64,000 nucleotides of DNA from Ecdyonurus torrentis (Eukaryota > Arthropoda > Insecta > Ephemeroptera > Heptageniidae). Under the pieces are notes generated by a model, which worked only from the letters and a program-made list of their open reading frames with translations, made no database searches and was not told the origin of the DNA. Shown piece by piece: positions 1 to 12,208 of this stretch. Numbering within the stretch: the stretch's first letter is position 1; each line of letters opens with the position of its first letter. A program made the position numbers and the translations under genes. The stretch is taken from positions 10,595,254 through 10,659,253 of the forward strand of contig OX439132.1 in NCBI GenBank assembly GCA_949318235.1, in the 5' to 3' direction.

Positions 1-287
1 AGAAAATGTACAGTTCACAGAAATGTTACTATATTAAAATTGAAAGCAAAAAAAAAAAAAAAAAAAAACTGAAAGCAAGAAATAAAAATATTTTAAAAAT
101 AGTTTAACTGCACTCAACAAATTTCAGAATATATTTAATAAACGCATACTTCAAATAAATTTTTGCATGTATAAAATTAAGAATAATGATTGTTATTAAA
201 GTCCTGAAAAACGTTATAAGAGAATAAATTTAAGGTGAGATTTTTACGACTTTGTTTGATTTTTTTATTATTATTTTTGTTAATTAG

Positions 288-668
288 GAGGGTCACAATA
301 TCTTCAGTAAACTGACAAGTGAAGAATACAAGCACGTCCTTGGTCACATCAAACACTGTATTTTGGCAACAGACTTGGCTCTGTTCTTCCCTAACAAGGC
401 ACAGCTGGGAAAAATCGTCGAGGAGGATAGATTCGATTGGAATAATTCGGAGCACAGGTAACAATACATTATACATTAGGCAATTTGCAAGGTCCGCTGT
501 TGGAAGTAAATCAATTCTTTCGTCTGCAAAATATAAAGGGGAAAATCAATGATACTTACGACCAGGTTTTATCTACAAAAAGACGATTTATTGTGCAAGA
601 TTTCGAAATTTTTATTTTGAATGGTGTTAATTTGTATTTTTTATGTGCATTTGTTATCAAGTATTTTT

Positions 669-701
<33 letters not shown>

Positions 702-3700
702 ACGTTACTTGTTGAAAATATTACATGCGTGAGTTACGCCACTACCTATAAGATATATATTTTACTACGGTACAATTATAATAAAGATTAGCATATTATG
801 CATTATTGCATTTTTTTAAAAGTCACTAGAAGCTATTTGTATTCGTTTTTAAATGCTTTATTAATCCAACTTTGATTTGGTTTTACGGAACCCCTATACA
901 AATTAATTGAAAATTTTATTTCCTTTAACTTTTGAATATTGTACAGTATTCATTATTGTACAAAACATCTTATTTCTTATCTGTTTCTTATAACAATTGT
1001 TCTTCATCTATCAATATTTTTCAATTAATAATGCGTAACATTTAGCAAAGCAATAAGTTTAAGTTACGCAATTATTTTACAATAAAATTATATAAAAAAA
1101 GTGAAAAATGGTAATAAATTGTGTTAAAAGGTTACTGCTAGAAGCACTGACAATGACTGCCAGTGATTTATCTGCAAGTTGTAAGCCCTGGGATTATCAA
1201 GTGAAGACAGTCAGTGTTATATTTGAAGAATTCTACGAGCAGGTAATATAACGAAATTTATTTTCTTAATACTATAAGTATAATGTTTTAGTCTCAAGTG
1301 ATAAATATTAACTTACTTTCAAACATTAAAGATTCTGTAATACATAAATAATATATATACTATACCAATTTTTTTTCTTAAAATACTTTTAAATGTATAT
1401 AGCGAGTAATTAATTATATTTCAATGGAAAAAATAATTTTTGTTTGTTTATATATATTTATATTGTTTATATAAATAATTTATATAAGCTAAGTTCACGA
1501 TGTTTGAGGAGTTAAATTAATGTCCAATTAAAATTTATTTACATCAATGTCAACTTTAGTATTAATGCTATGTTCATTATGTTGTGCAATTTAACTAATT
1601 ACTAAACACCAAACACTTATATACCAAATTAATGCAATGTCATAGGTCAAAGTATAGTCAGTGTTGAAAATTATGTGAAATATTAGAAAAAGGTTTGGAG
1701 TTATTGATTTTTGGCAATGCAAAAAAAAAAAAAAAAAAAAAATGTTTTGTTTTAAATATACTACACTAAATTTAAGTATTTTACTTGCTAACAATTTTTC
1801 TGATTTTAATTTATTTTCATTTCAACCTTATTAAATTTTATGCACACAACATCTGAATTTTACGGAGTGAAAAGTCATTAGAGCCAAAATAATTTTTTCT
1901 CCCGAGTAGAAAACATTTTTATATTTTTCATTTAATACATTTTTTTATTGCTTCCACAAAAATATTTAAATAATAATAAGATAATAAATTTAATCATTTT
2001 AATATAGAATCAAATTGTTTGTAGTTAGAAAAAGTGGTTTTGTTTTTCTCACTTTACCAATAAATTTAGCACCACAAAGCACTCAAAACTGAAGTCTGGA
2101 AAACTTCCCAAATATATACTTTAAAAGAAAAGTTTTTATTATATTATTATTATTTTATACATACAAAACTTTGGCTTTATTTTTTATCACACTTATTTTT
2201 GTTGATTTTTTTGTTTATGCATATAAAAAAAGTTTTCTTTCAATTTGAATTGGTTGTAAGCTGTAACGTGAGCACTTGCTTTATTTATCGCTTTGAGAGA
2301 GTATTGATGTGACGTTTAGGGAGATGCGGAGAGAGCAGCGGGTCGCAACCCCATCCCAATGATGGATCGTTACCAACCCGATCAACAAGCAGCTTCACAG
2401 GTTTGTCTAACGAAAGAAAAAGACAAACGTCTCGTTACGGTTTTATTTTAAATTGTGTATACCTTCTATTTTTTCTGTTCTTTCAATATACATAGCATGT
2501 ACACTTAATTTTTCTTTACACTTTTGGATCCTGGTAAGATTTTTTTTTATATAAATGAATTGTTTTTCTCTCTCTTTGTTTATAATGTATTTTTTATTAT
2601 GATATTTTCTTTTTTATATAATAATGAAAAATTCTCTAATGCACACCAAATAATCTTATTAATTATTCTTGTTGGTTTTATTTTCTTCTTACGCGTTATT
2701 GTTTCTGTTTTACAGTTTAAGAACTTCAACGTGTTGTGTAAATTAAATTTAGTCATTTATTAAAAAAAAAAAAAAAAAAAAACTTAATAAAGGATCCAAA
2801 TATTTCCTTTTTCTCTCTATATAGCTGTTGCACCCGCTGGCCGCAGACTATTTTCTGCTCGATCCTCTTGCCCCTATCTCTTTTGTTGTTTTTTTGCTGC
2901 TTGTCCCTTGACCTTTGAGTCCCTAGGCGTGACACACACGTGTTGCAGGGAGACGAGGAAAAATTGGCTGGTCGCGTGCCCATACCTCTGATGGACCGTG
3001 ACAAACAGGGTGAACTAGCGGAGATGCAGGTGACAAAATATATCGAGATGTCGTAGATAACCAAATAAAACAATTATTAATTTTTTTAATCTTGAGTCTA
3101 CATTTATCACAACAAATTATTTAGTAATTTTAAATATGGAAGCCATTTTTATTGATCCATGGGTAAAAAGTAGATTAATTTATGGATAATTGCATATTTT
3201 ATATTTACTTATAGATTACTCTTTAATAATAAAATGAACAAATTCTTTCAACATAAATGTCAAAATATCATATTTTACATAAAAAATTAATTTTTACTTC
3301 ACTTTTTTAAAAGTAATGTATAAAGATTACTTCTGCACCTTCGATTATCACGTTGTGCTCAATAAGATACATAAAATATTTAAGTTACGATTAAAAATGG
3401 CTTTAAACATTAATTTTGATAAAAGTACACTCGATTTTTAAAAATGTATGATGATTTTTATTATTGTATAATTCAGACATTATAACTTCGTATGAGGAAT
3501 GGCATACAAAAATGCAACGCTTATTTTTCGTACTTTTCTGAAGTTATGATTTCTTTAGAAAATTACAGTAAAAAATCATCATTCATCTCTTTTGTTTTTA
3601 TGTCCGTCCAGTACGTTTTTTTATTTAAATTTTAATATTATTAAATTTTGGTATATTGGCTTTATTACAGCACGCCGTCCTATTCCCAAAACCCTTTCAA

Positions 3701-4416
3701 TATCCTTTTTTTATTACTTATTTCTATAATGCTTTACTGCTAAACTTTTTCACTAACAAAAAAGGTGCTTTTGCTATCTTCTTTCTTATAATTTTATAAT
3801 TGAATGTTTTTTATTATTTATTTTATTATTGTATGATCCAATACCAAACTTGCTTTGGGCGCCTGTTTTTAAACAAATATTTTAAATCTAACGCATCTTA
3901 TACTTTTAGTAAATAATATAAATTATTAATAAACGCATAAGAAAAGAACTTATATTTTACAAGCTTTTATTTTGTTAAATGTAATTGTTTAAATACTAGC
4001 TAAATTAAATGATTATTTCTACATTCAAGTTTGCTGTTAAAAACTTAAATTTTGTAACTAATTTTTGCTCTTTTTACAATGTTCAATGCAATGATGCTGA
4101 ACAACAATAAGGAAGTAATAAATTTGGAATACAAAAGAAATCAATTATAAATAATGTAGATGCGTTAGATTTTTTTCTTCTTTTAACTTTGACTTCTATT
4201 TAAGTAAAAATATATAATATTATGTAACGTATTTTGCAGGTTGGATTTTTGAACGGCATTTGCATCCCTTGCTACAGCTTACTCTACAAGTTACTCCCTG
4301 AAACGAAGCAACTCTTGGACCAATGTTTGAAGAATTTAGACAACTGGAAAGCGTTACATGAAGAGCAGAAAAAAGAAATGGAAGCGAAAAAAGCGGTAGA
4401 AGAAAAGGATAATTAA
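288..4416 (+). CDS. cGMP/dual-specificity 3',5'-cyclic nucleotide phosphodiesterase, PDE5/6/11 group (PDE11-like), C-terminal exons
   Basis: Hydrolyses cyclic nucleotides; this is the last third of the catalytic domain. Model: 288-457, 1131-1242, one of 2320-2400 or 2949-3029, then 4240-4416 (stop TAA). Phases agree: AG|G makes the Arg of SEHR, and the later junctions are phase 0. With one middle exon the visible part is 179 residues. Exon 288-457 reads EGHNIFSKL...ILATDLALFF. Exon 1131-1242 has MTASDLSASCKPWD, containing the metal-binding Asp of the family motif TACDLSA. The last exon begins VGFLNGICIPCY, directly after the invariant Gln supplied by the preceding exon, and ends in a Lys/Glu-rich tail without a CaaX box, which argues against PDE6. 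GAF domains and the HD metal motif must lie upstream of the window. Ser replaces the usual Cys in TASDL. The choice of PDE11 over PDE5 is inference. Confidence 0.95.
2320..2400 (+). CDS. Phosphodiesterase alternative exon 3a (M-loop copy 1)
   Basis: An 81-nt exon flanked by TTTAG and GTTTGT that encodes 27 residues, GDAERAAGRNPIPMMDRYQP then DQQAASQ, phase 0 at both ends. It is homologous to the exon at 2949-3029 (14 of 27 residues identical), and its last codon CAG gives the invariant Gln. The acidic and charged positions after MDR, present in copy 2, are replaced by a Gln/Ala-rich stretch. The acceptor has almost no polypyrimidine tract, which fits regulated use. It could be mutually exclusive with 3b or a cassette; including both would insert 27 extra residues beside the active site. 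Confidence 0.88.
2949..3029 (+). CDS. Phosphodiesterase alternative exon 3b (M-loop copy 2)
   Basis: An 81-nt exon between GTTGCAG and GTGACA that encodes GDEEKLAGRVPIPLMDRDKQ then GELAEMQ, phase 0 at both ends. This is the more canonical form: MDRDK followed by an acidic residue and MQ matches the general MDR...E...Q pattern of GAF phosphodiesterases. The 548-nt intron separating it from 3a is too long for simple steric exclusion, so exclusivity would need another mechanism. Expression evidence is needed to say which form is used where. Confidence 0.93.
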
Positions 4417-4879
4417 GAGAATCTCACTATTTTTTATTATTATTTGTATATAAGCACTATACTAAACACTAACTTTAGAGTAATGGGCATTACCGGTGCT
4501 GAAAAATTATGAAAATTTTAGTTTTAGTAAAATACGTAAATTATGTCTACTCTATAGCATCCCTCATTTAAAAATTTCTGGCCTCGGTGCACCAGTTTGT
4601 TTCCCCTTCTTTTAAAAATGCTATAAAAATGTAATTTTGCCAAGGGAAAGTAAACAGTAGGATTCCCTTGTTAAGTCTCTTCCCGTGCCACCTGTGATTG
4701 GCTACAGTGCTCCACCGATAAGCCCAATTACATAATAACCTCAAAGACAATTAATTTTATTTAGTTTTTAGCTTACTATAACAATGTCATCATTATTTCA
4801 TCAGATGGTATTATAGAATTCAAAAATTTAATTGTTGTAATACTAAAGTCCCTCAAATTAGGGATGATTTTAACCTCCA

Positions 4880-5725
4880 GAGAATATAATATAATATGAT
4901 TATAAAAACAAATTTGGTTTACCTTTAAGTCTTTGGACTTTCACTCGCTGCATGTCTTGATGATAAAATAACACTGTCTAATAATAATTGTCACTTATAT
5001 ATAAAAATAAAAACACTCAATTTATAGTTCTTTAAAAGTTATAATAATATACAGTTGAGGGCTTATCAAATAAAAATAAAAGAAGTGCCAATGCAGTGAA
5101 ATAGCTGGACAATAATTGTCATTACATTAGCAAGCTGTACCCAATGCTGCATTTCATCACCTTCTCGTGGTAGACATCTACATCTACATACAACAACCAA
5201 AATATGTATGCCTCCTTCAACAGTCGTATTGTGCACATCCTCTCTCTCTCTCTCTCTCTCTCAAAATCATTCCAATATTATGTGAATAATGGTGCGTGAT
5301 TGAGAGCGAACGGGCGCACAACTCAGGGAGACAGAGAAAAAAATGAAGATGATATTTTGCTGTCTAGTTTGATTTTGTGATATTTTTCTCGAGACAGGAA
5401 GTGAGAATAAAGACATAGAGAGAGATAGAGAGAAAGAGAGAAGGTGTGCACGATCAGTGCACGATACAGCTAGTCAAGGAAGTAGGCAGACGCAATATAG
5501 ATACATTTCAATGTTATACTACCTTTGAAAACGTTAGATAATTATTGTGTGTAAATAAAATAACTATTATGCATAATAACAAACTGTGATTGAGTGTTAT
5601 AGTTTTATTGACAATTATTATTTGACAGTGCTATTTTGTCATCAACACAAGCAGCGAGTGAAAGGCTAGAGTCTTCGTAAAGGTAAGACAAATATACATT
5701 TTTAATCATCATATCACCTAGCTTG
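4880..5725. repeat. Long imperfect inverted repeat, arms about 300-380 bp
   Basis: The left arm (about 4880-5262) is the reverse complement of the right arm (about 5400-5725), with small indels. Landmarks: CTTTCACTCGCTGC at about 4939 matches GCAGCGAGTGAAAG at about 5652; AATAATAATTGTCA at about 4980 matches TGACAATTATTATT at about 5610; TGTGCAC plus a CT tract at 5229-5262 matches a GA tract plus GTGTGCAC at 5402-5441. Each arm, read outwards, reaches AAAG followed by GTAAG (right, about 5680) or GTAAAC (left, minus strand), both donor-like. It could be two divergent non-coding first exons made by inverted duplication, or a foldback transposon. Confidence 0.75.
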
Positions 5726-8263
5726 AAATTCAAGGTTATACATACATATAAAACTTTATATGATCGATTATGTATGCATACATTTAATAATATTTTGGTT
5801 TGAGATAAAATATGTGAAATTCAAACTGATGTTAAGTAATTTGGGACCATCTTGAAGCTTAAAATAATAATTATTGTTACGCTTGTCATGACGTAAAATT
5901 TGAAATGATCTCAATGTAATTTTTTTCTCTCGCTTGTTTTAAATAATAGTAGAGAAGTATTTTTTTCTGCGTGGCGTGATGTAATATTAATGAGAACGTT
6001 GAAAACTATGATTTTTAATGTAAATTATGGTTATTGAAGCAAAATATTCTTATGGCCAAAAATTTTGAACCGTTTTTCTTTTCTTGTCATTATGACTATA
6101 TTTTAATTTTTGCATAAAAAATATTATATTGTAAAATGTTTCTCTGCGTTACTGAAAACACTTAAATTAATCAAAACTTATAAATACACATTGATCTGTA
6201 TTTTCTATTATACTTTATATTTAAATACATAAAATAAATAAATTTATTATTTTAAAAATAACTAAATATTTTTGCACTTAAATTATAAGAAATATTTATT
6301 CAAGACACTATTATTTTGTAACTTAATTTTTGTACAATGCAATAATACAATTAATCATTAGTATTATTACACTTTGCAAATTATTTGTACATACTTAAAT
6401 GTATAAAACATTTAATTTATTATATTATAGTTATTAATTCTCACTCTGCACATTTTTTTTTGTCTTCTGCACAAGAATTAATTTTACATTAAATATATTA
6501 TAATATAATTTATAAATTAGAGTTTAGTTAATTTTCATGTTCATGCAATCATTATATTATATTTACCTTATTTTTAAAACCAAAAATATTTCCAAATTTC
6601 TACAATATATTTTTTCGTTTATTGTAATCATACTTTGTATTCACATTTTCTTTTTTCTCTCTTTTTTCTTCTTCTAATTTTTTGGGCCTCTTTCTCAATA
6701 ATATAAGTTACTTACAGTACCATGTGACAAAAATGCAGTGTCATATATGATAAAATTGAAGTTGTGTTGAGGTGCAACATGATCATAAAAGTCATGTGGA
6801 ACGCACCGTCATGCAACTGTGAAATCGAAATTATGAACAAAAAGCAAGAAAATTAAGAGAATAAAATAAATAATTCTTTCTTTAGATTTCCAAAGTATAT
6901 AATAGTATTATAAAATATATTATATTAAATAAAAACTTTGGATCTTATGACACTCATAATATAATAATAATAAATAAAAACTATATTTAACCTGTATTCG
7001 TTGTTTAAACTATAAGCTATTTAATTTTTAAATAACCAAAACAGTCATTTGGTCTCCTGTTCTTAATCTGTTTTCTTGTATGCTGTAGTATAATTCCTTC
7101 TATACTTTGCATTTTCATTCATCCCAAAATAAACACAAAATATTCACTAGTCAGTATAGAAAATAGTACAATTCTTAAGATTTATTTTTTAAAATAATAA
7201 TATCCGGTTATTAAATATATCATAATTAATTATTAAATGTCGTACCACACAACATGTAACCGCATTATAAAAAATATCAAATTGTATAGAGAGTGACATA
7301 TTTAAATGAAAAACAAAATCATTTTTTAGAATTTAGTTATCAACGTGTTGATCAAATGAAAAAGAAAAATATTATATCTATGTAATATTCATCATTATTA
7401 AGACTGTAAATTACTTATGTAAAACACTTTAATTACAAATAAAACAAAATGATAAAATGTATTACACATTAAAATATTTCTATGTTTTTTTAACTCCATT
7501 ATAATTTTATAACTAAAATGCATGCATAATTAAAGAAAAAGCAAGTTTCTATAGAACTAATCAATATTTAAAATATATTTTTATAATTTTTCTCTTGGTT
7601 CTTGTACATGTTATATAACTTTTATATAGGTATATTTACATTATATTTTACCAAAATTCCAAAAATACCTCAAAATGTTAAATTCAAATACCTTTCCAGT
7701 TTCTCATTTTGAGAAAACTAGAGTCCTCTATCTGAGATTTTAGAAATCAAGAAAGTTTTTGTACCAATAAAGCGCCGTGTGTCTAAATTCAGAACCAAGT
7801 TCTTTGCTGTATTCTTCAAAATTGTAAATGTATCCAATAATGGCAATAATGAATTAAATTAGACAGCATATTGAAATACAATTTACGTAATAAATTGACA
7901 ATCTTATTTAATGCTATATTTTAATCAGTTACTTGCAGTAACAGATGATTACCTTAAGATTTAATAGTCACTATGTGTCTTTTCTTCAACTGACAATGAG
8001 ACGTACTTTTTTAATTACCAGAACTTTAAAAACACATGCAAAATATTTTTATTTGAATTAGTCAATCACTGAATATTGGAATTTAATTTTAATTTAGATT
8101 GTCTTATTTGTCTTCATTTTGAAGCAAATATTTTGCTATTCGACGTCAAAGTTTTTTTTTTTTTTAATAAAAAAGGTTGTATTATAATTGTATTTATTAT
8201 ATAGGTAATATAAGTTAAGAATAAGATATAAATAAAACTAGAAATTATTCTGTTTTAAACTAT

Positions 8264-8269
8264 TTTATT
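8264..8269 (-). terminator. Poly(A) signal of gene A
   Basis: AATAAA on the minus strand, about 62 bp after the gene A stop codon. It is the nearest canonical signal, although the flanking sequence is very AT-rich. Confidence 0.5.
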
Positions 8270-8330
8270 TACAATAAACATCTTAATATTTATAAACTTA
8301 TAATAATGAAAACACACCCTAGAAGTGAAA

Positions 8331-9829
8331 TTAAGGTCTTGGGTTCCTATCACCGCAGTCTACTTTATCTGCTGTCTCACACCAGATGTTAGTGGGGTCA
8401 TACAACCAGTCAAGGGGACACTCTTGCACGTGTGCAATACCTTCACCGCAGTTGTACCATTTCCAGCAATCAGGATGTGCATATTGACCATCTTCCGGGC
8501 ATTCAAAGTCAGACTCCGACCCTTGTCCGTATACTAAGGCTGGAAATACATAAATTGAGCAGTTAAGCATACATACGTCACACTTTTGCATTGATCAATA
8601 AATTTGATTGCAAATATGTTAATTTAATATTTTTAAATGAAGATTGCATATACAATGAAATTTATTGGTGTATTCAGTCGCGGTGATAGCTGGTGATAGC
8701 ATCACAATTCAATAAGTCAGAGGTAAATATCTCGGGACGGTTCACTAATCCACCATAAGAGAAATACACTATGTACTGTACAGTTTACAGTTTAACTATA
8801 TATTTTATTTTAATATCTTTGACAGGTATTTCATTTTGTTTTTCTCATGAGAATTATACTTATAACTGGAACGAATAATCATCATAGACAATTTTTTAAG
8901 CATATATTTATAAAGACTCCAGTTATAGTCCTTACGCCTGAAGAGCAATAGAATACATCATCAATAGTTGGGTAAAAATTTAACAAAGATTGAGAAGAAA
9001 TTACTGACACCAAGATAATTAAAAATTCGACAAATACTGTAGAATGGAAAAATTTACGTAAACTCAATATCGTTGTAATGTAATAATTTGTAAAATATTA
9101 TTTTTACAATATTATTATGTAACCTTTAAAAAAGGGTATTTATTTTTTGATCAAATATGACTAAGATTTGGTATGATGTGATACTGGATACTGATACATA
9201 TATGTTCCTAAAATTCCATGAAAATGAAAATACTATATAACCTACAATGCTATATTTTTTGTTATACATATCTATACAATATCTATGCTTTAACTTCATA
9301 GTTTTTTTTAAGTAAATTCTTATATATGTTGCGATAAGGTTTTAAACAACACACAAAATTATACATTAAAAAAATCTATAATATATAGCCTAATTATTAC
9401 ACAATTGAACAAACACTAATTAATTATTTGATAATTCTGAAAACTTTAGAAATCTTCGTACATATTATATATTTATCGATTGAAATATAGAAAATAATAA
9501 TAATAAAAATTGATCCATCATTTTTTAATTCCATGCAAATGAGGTATTATTATTATTATATTCGTATATAGCAATATATAAAAATGGATTTTATTATACA
9601 TCATATAAATAATTCAGACAAGAAAAATATGAAATGCAAATCTATGAATGAAAAATGGAATTTTAATAATATAAACGTAAGCCTTTTTTTTTTTTTTTTT
9701 TTTTTCCCCTTTTTTCTTCAAGTAAAAATTATTATGTAAATCTTTGGCATTAAAATAACTTTTTCACTTCAATTTTTTAAGTCAATAACTCTGTAAACTA
9801 CCCTATTGTCTTCAAATTTTGTTGAACAA

Positions 9830-9872
<43 letters not shown>

Positions 9873-10291
9873 TCTCTCTATCTCTCTACAGCAGCGAAGG
9901 CGATGCAAAATATCCCACCTTATAATCTAACAATTATACTCGATCATATGATCAAATATTTCGCCTTAAAAAAAATAAATCCTTATCAATTATTTTATAA
10001 TATTGATGTTTTTTCTTATAAGCAAAATGCTATATATTTAAATGATAAAATTGATTATCATTATCTTGCATCAATGCGATTTTATTGATATGTAAATTTT
10101 ACAAATTCTGTCAATTTTTTCAAAAATACTTCAAATATTATAAATTTATATTGTAATATATTTAATAAGGTTAACCATTGTACTGTTGGTTACAATTTAT
10201 AAAATTTAATTCCCATCATCAAAATGTAAAACAGTAACTCACCAATTATTATGAGTACGAAAAATGCAATAATTCGAAGTGATTTCATCAT
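8331..10291 (-). CDS. Gene A: secreted single-domain chitin-binding protein (peritrophin-A / CBM14)
   Basis: Two exons on the minus strand: 10291-10243 (49 nt, donor GTGAGT) and 8539-8331 (acceptor TTTCCAG, stop TAA), joined in phase 1, 85 residues. Exon 1 begins ATG ATG and encodes a signal peptide, MKSLRIIAFFVLIIIALVY. The mature part is one CBM14 domain with spacing C-x10-C-x5-C-x9-C-x12-C-x7-C (CPEDGQYAHPDCWKWYNC ... WLYDPTNIWC ... VDC), ending GDRNPRP. CBM14 domains bind chitin outside the cell, in cuticle or peritrophic matrix. A TATA-like TATATAAATAG lies about 60 bp upstream of the ATG (10351-10362), and AATAAA lies at 8264-8269 downstream of the stop. Closest relative in the window is gene B, followed by C. 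Confidence 0.92.
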
Positions 10292-10350
10292 TGTAGACTT
10301 CACTAGACTGCTTTATTATGACGAATGGGTTTAATTTTCATCAGATACGC

Positions 10351-10362
10351 CTATTTATATAA
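10351..10362 (-). promoter_or_regulatory. TATA box of gene A
   Basis: On the minus strand TTATATAAATAG sits 60-71 bp before the first ATG of gene A. The same ATAAATAG core occurs at the matching place before gene B. Confidence 0.6.
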
Positions 10363-10597
10363 GTAACTAATCTAAATTTAAGATAATATATTATAAATTA
10401 AGTATTTTTTTATAATTTTTGTAATAACGAAAATGCTGCAATTGAAATCATGTCATTAGGTATGTTGTCATTACATGTCAATCATTTTTATCAATATAAA
10501 AATATATAATTGGGTAAGTATCAATTGCGTTATACGTGACATAGTTTTACGTACTGTACTTTTAATTAAGATTAACTTTATTGATATCATTACTGGG

Positions 10598-10763
<166 letters not shown>

Positions 10764-11298
10764 TAATTAGTACAATATACAAGAAGAAATTAAATATTAA
10801 TTTTTACACTTTGTATTTGGAAACTACAAGTTCAAATAATATATTATACAGAAACAAGAGATGCGTACGTTATAGTGAAACATTATTTTGGTATAATAAT
10901 AAAAAAATACCATTTGAAAACATTAAATGTTTTGTATAATTATTGCAGGATAAATAAATGATAAACAATTGTGATTTTGATTTTTTTTTATTATAAATTT
11001 GTTTAAAATATCTAAATTACTATAAAAATACAATTAATTCTTAAAAGCTACTCAAAAAATTATTATTATTATTATTTTAATTTCGTCAATTTTTCAGAGG
11101 TAAATTAAGCATAAAAAAAGCACAAGAGCAAGTGAAGTCGTGAATCAACTCACAACTTTGTACACAACAAGAGGAATAATGTTTTTCAACCATAATCTAA
11201 TTCGAAAATCTATTTCTACTCTTTCCAATATTTAACGCAGTGAAAAAATTAAGAAAGAAATACACATAGAATAATAATAAAATAGTTTTTTATTAAGA

Positions 11299-11392
11299 TA
11301 ATAATAATAATAATAAGTAACTTTATTAAGGCGTTGTGAGGGCTTGACAGCCCTATTTTACAAAACCTTGACCACAACAAGCCACAAAAGGT
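11299..11392 (+). repeat. Short dispersed repeat R1, copy 1
   Basis: (AAT)n tract followed by ACTTTATTAAGGCGTTGTGA, then GGGCTTGACAGCCC, which can form a hairpin, then TATTTTACAAAACCTTGACC. Other copies lie at 12460, 36645 (reverse) and 59900. The (AAT)n end suggests a retroposon 3' end read in antisense. Confidence 0.75.
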
Positions 11393-11669
11393 ACAAGCCC
11401 ACTAGCGCGGTCCTCTGACATTACAGAATGAATTGCCAGAGTATTTTTAAATAGAGTTTAGTTTCTGTAGTTTAACATACACATACATAATATACGGTAA
11501 ACAAATTTAGTTTATTATAAATTTATTTCTGTGAACATTCACTATAACAATAATAATAAAAGCTACATGGATAAAATACTCAGACATTTTAGTAAATAGT
11601 TTTTTGTATTATGATTTTGAGATTTGATTACATTTATGATATCAATGAAAGAAATTTGTGATCAAAATA

Positions 11670-12173
11670 TTAATATGTTGAATTGGTTTCTGAAGGGCGT
11701 GGGTTTCTATCTCCACATTCCACCACTTCCATGTAACCACACCAAAGTTTTTCAGGATAATAGAGAAGTGGGTATTGACACTCCGTCACATACGCAATGC
11801 CATCACCACAGTTGTAGTATTTCCAACAGTCAGCGTGAGGGTATATGCCATCTTCAAGACATTCGTAATTTTCATCTATAACGACACCATCTTGACACAG
11901 AACTATTGCAGAAACTAGAAAAAAAAAGCATTTATTATCATTATTTTTTAATAGAAACGAGACTCAATTGTTTCAGCACACACGATTGTGACTAAATATT
12001 TTGCCATTTCAATGCAGCGCTTGATTTTCTTATGAAAATAACAATGTCAAGTTTTTAAATGTTTAAATAGTAAAATATAACATTGCAATCATGTGCATGG
12101 ATGGGCTTTTCAATTCTTTTGTTCATCAAAATTTTCATATTTTATATGATTTAAGTTTATAAATCTTATATCT

Positions 12174-12208
<35 letters not shown>

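Larger units (their letters stand above)
4417..8330. other. Intergenic: phosphodiesterase 3' flank, long inverted repeat, AT-rich sequence
   Basis: After the phosphodiesterase stop there is AT-rich sequence with no clear long ORF, then the large inverted repeat at about 4880-5725, then about 2.6 kb of mostly featureless A+T-rich sequence. The only stretch there that stands out is a short Cys-containing open segment near 6720-6857 with no convincing splice sites. I see no supported gene. Confidence 0.7.

Noticed and set aside
319..552. 77-codon open frame on the plus strand
   Set aside because: It overlaps the phosphodiesterase exon 288-457 in another frame; the exon frame gives clear family motifs and correct splice phase.
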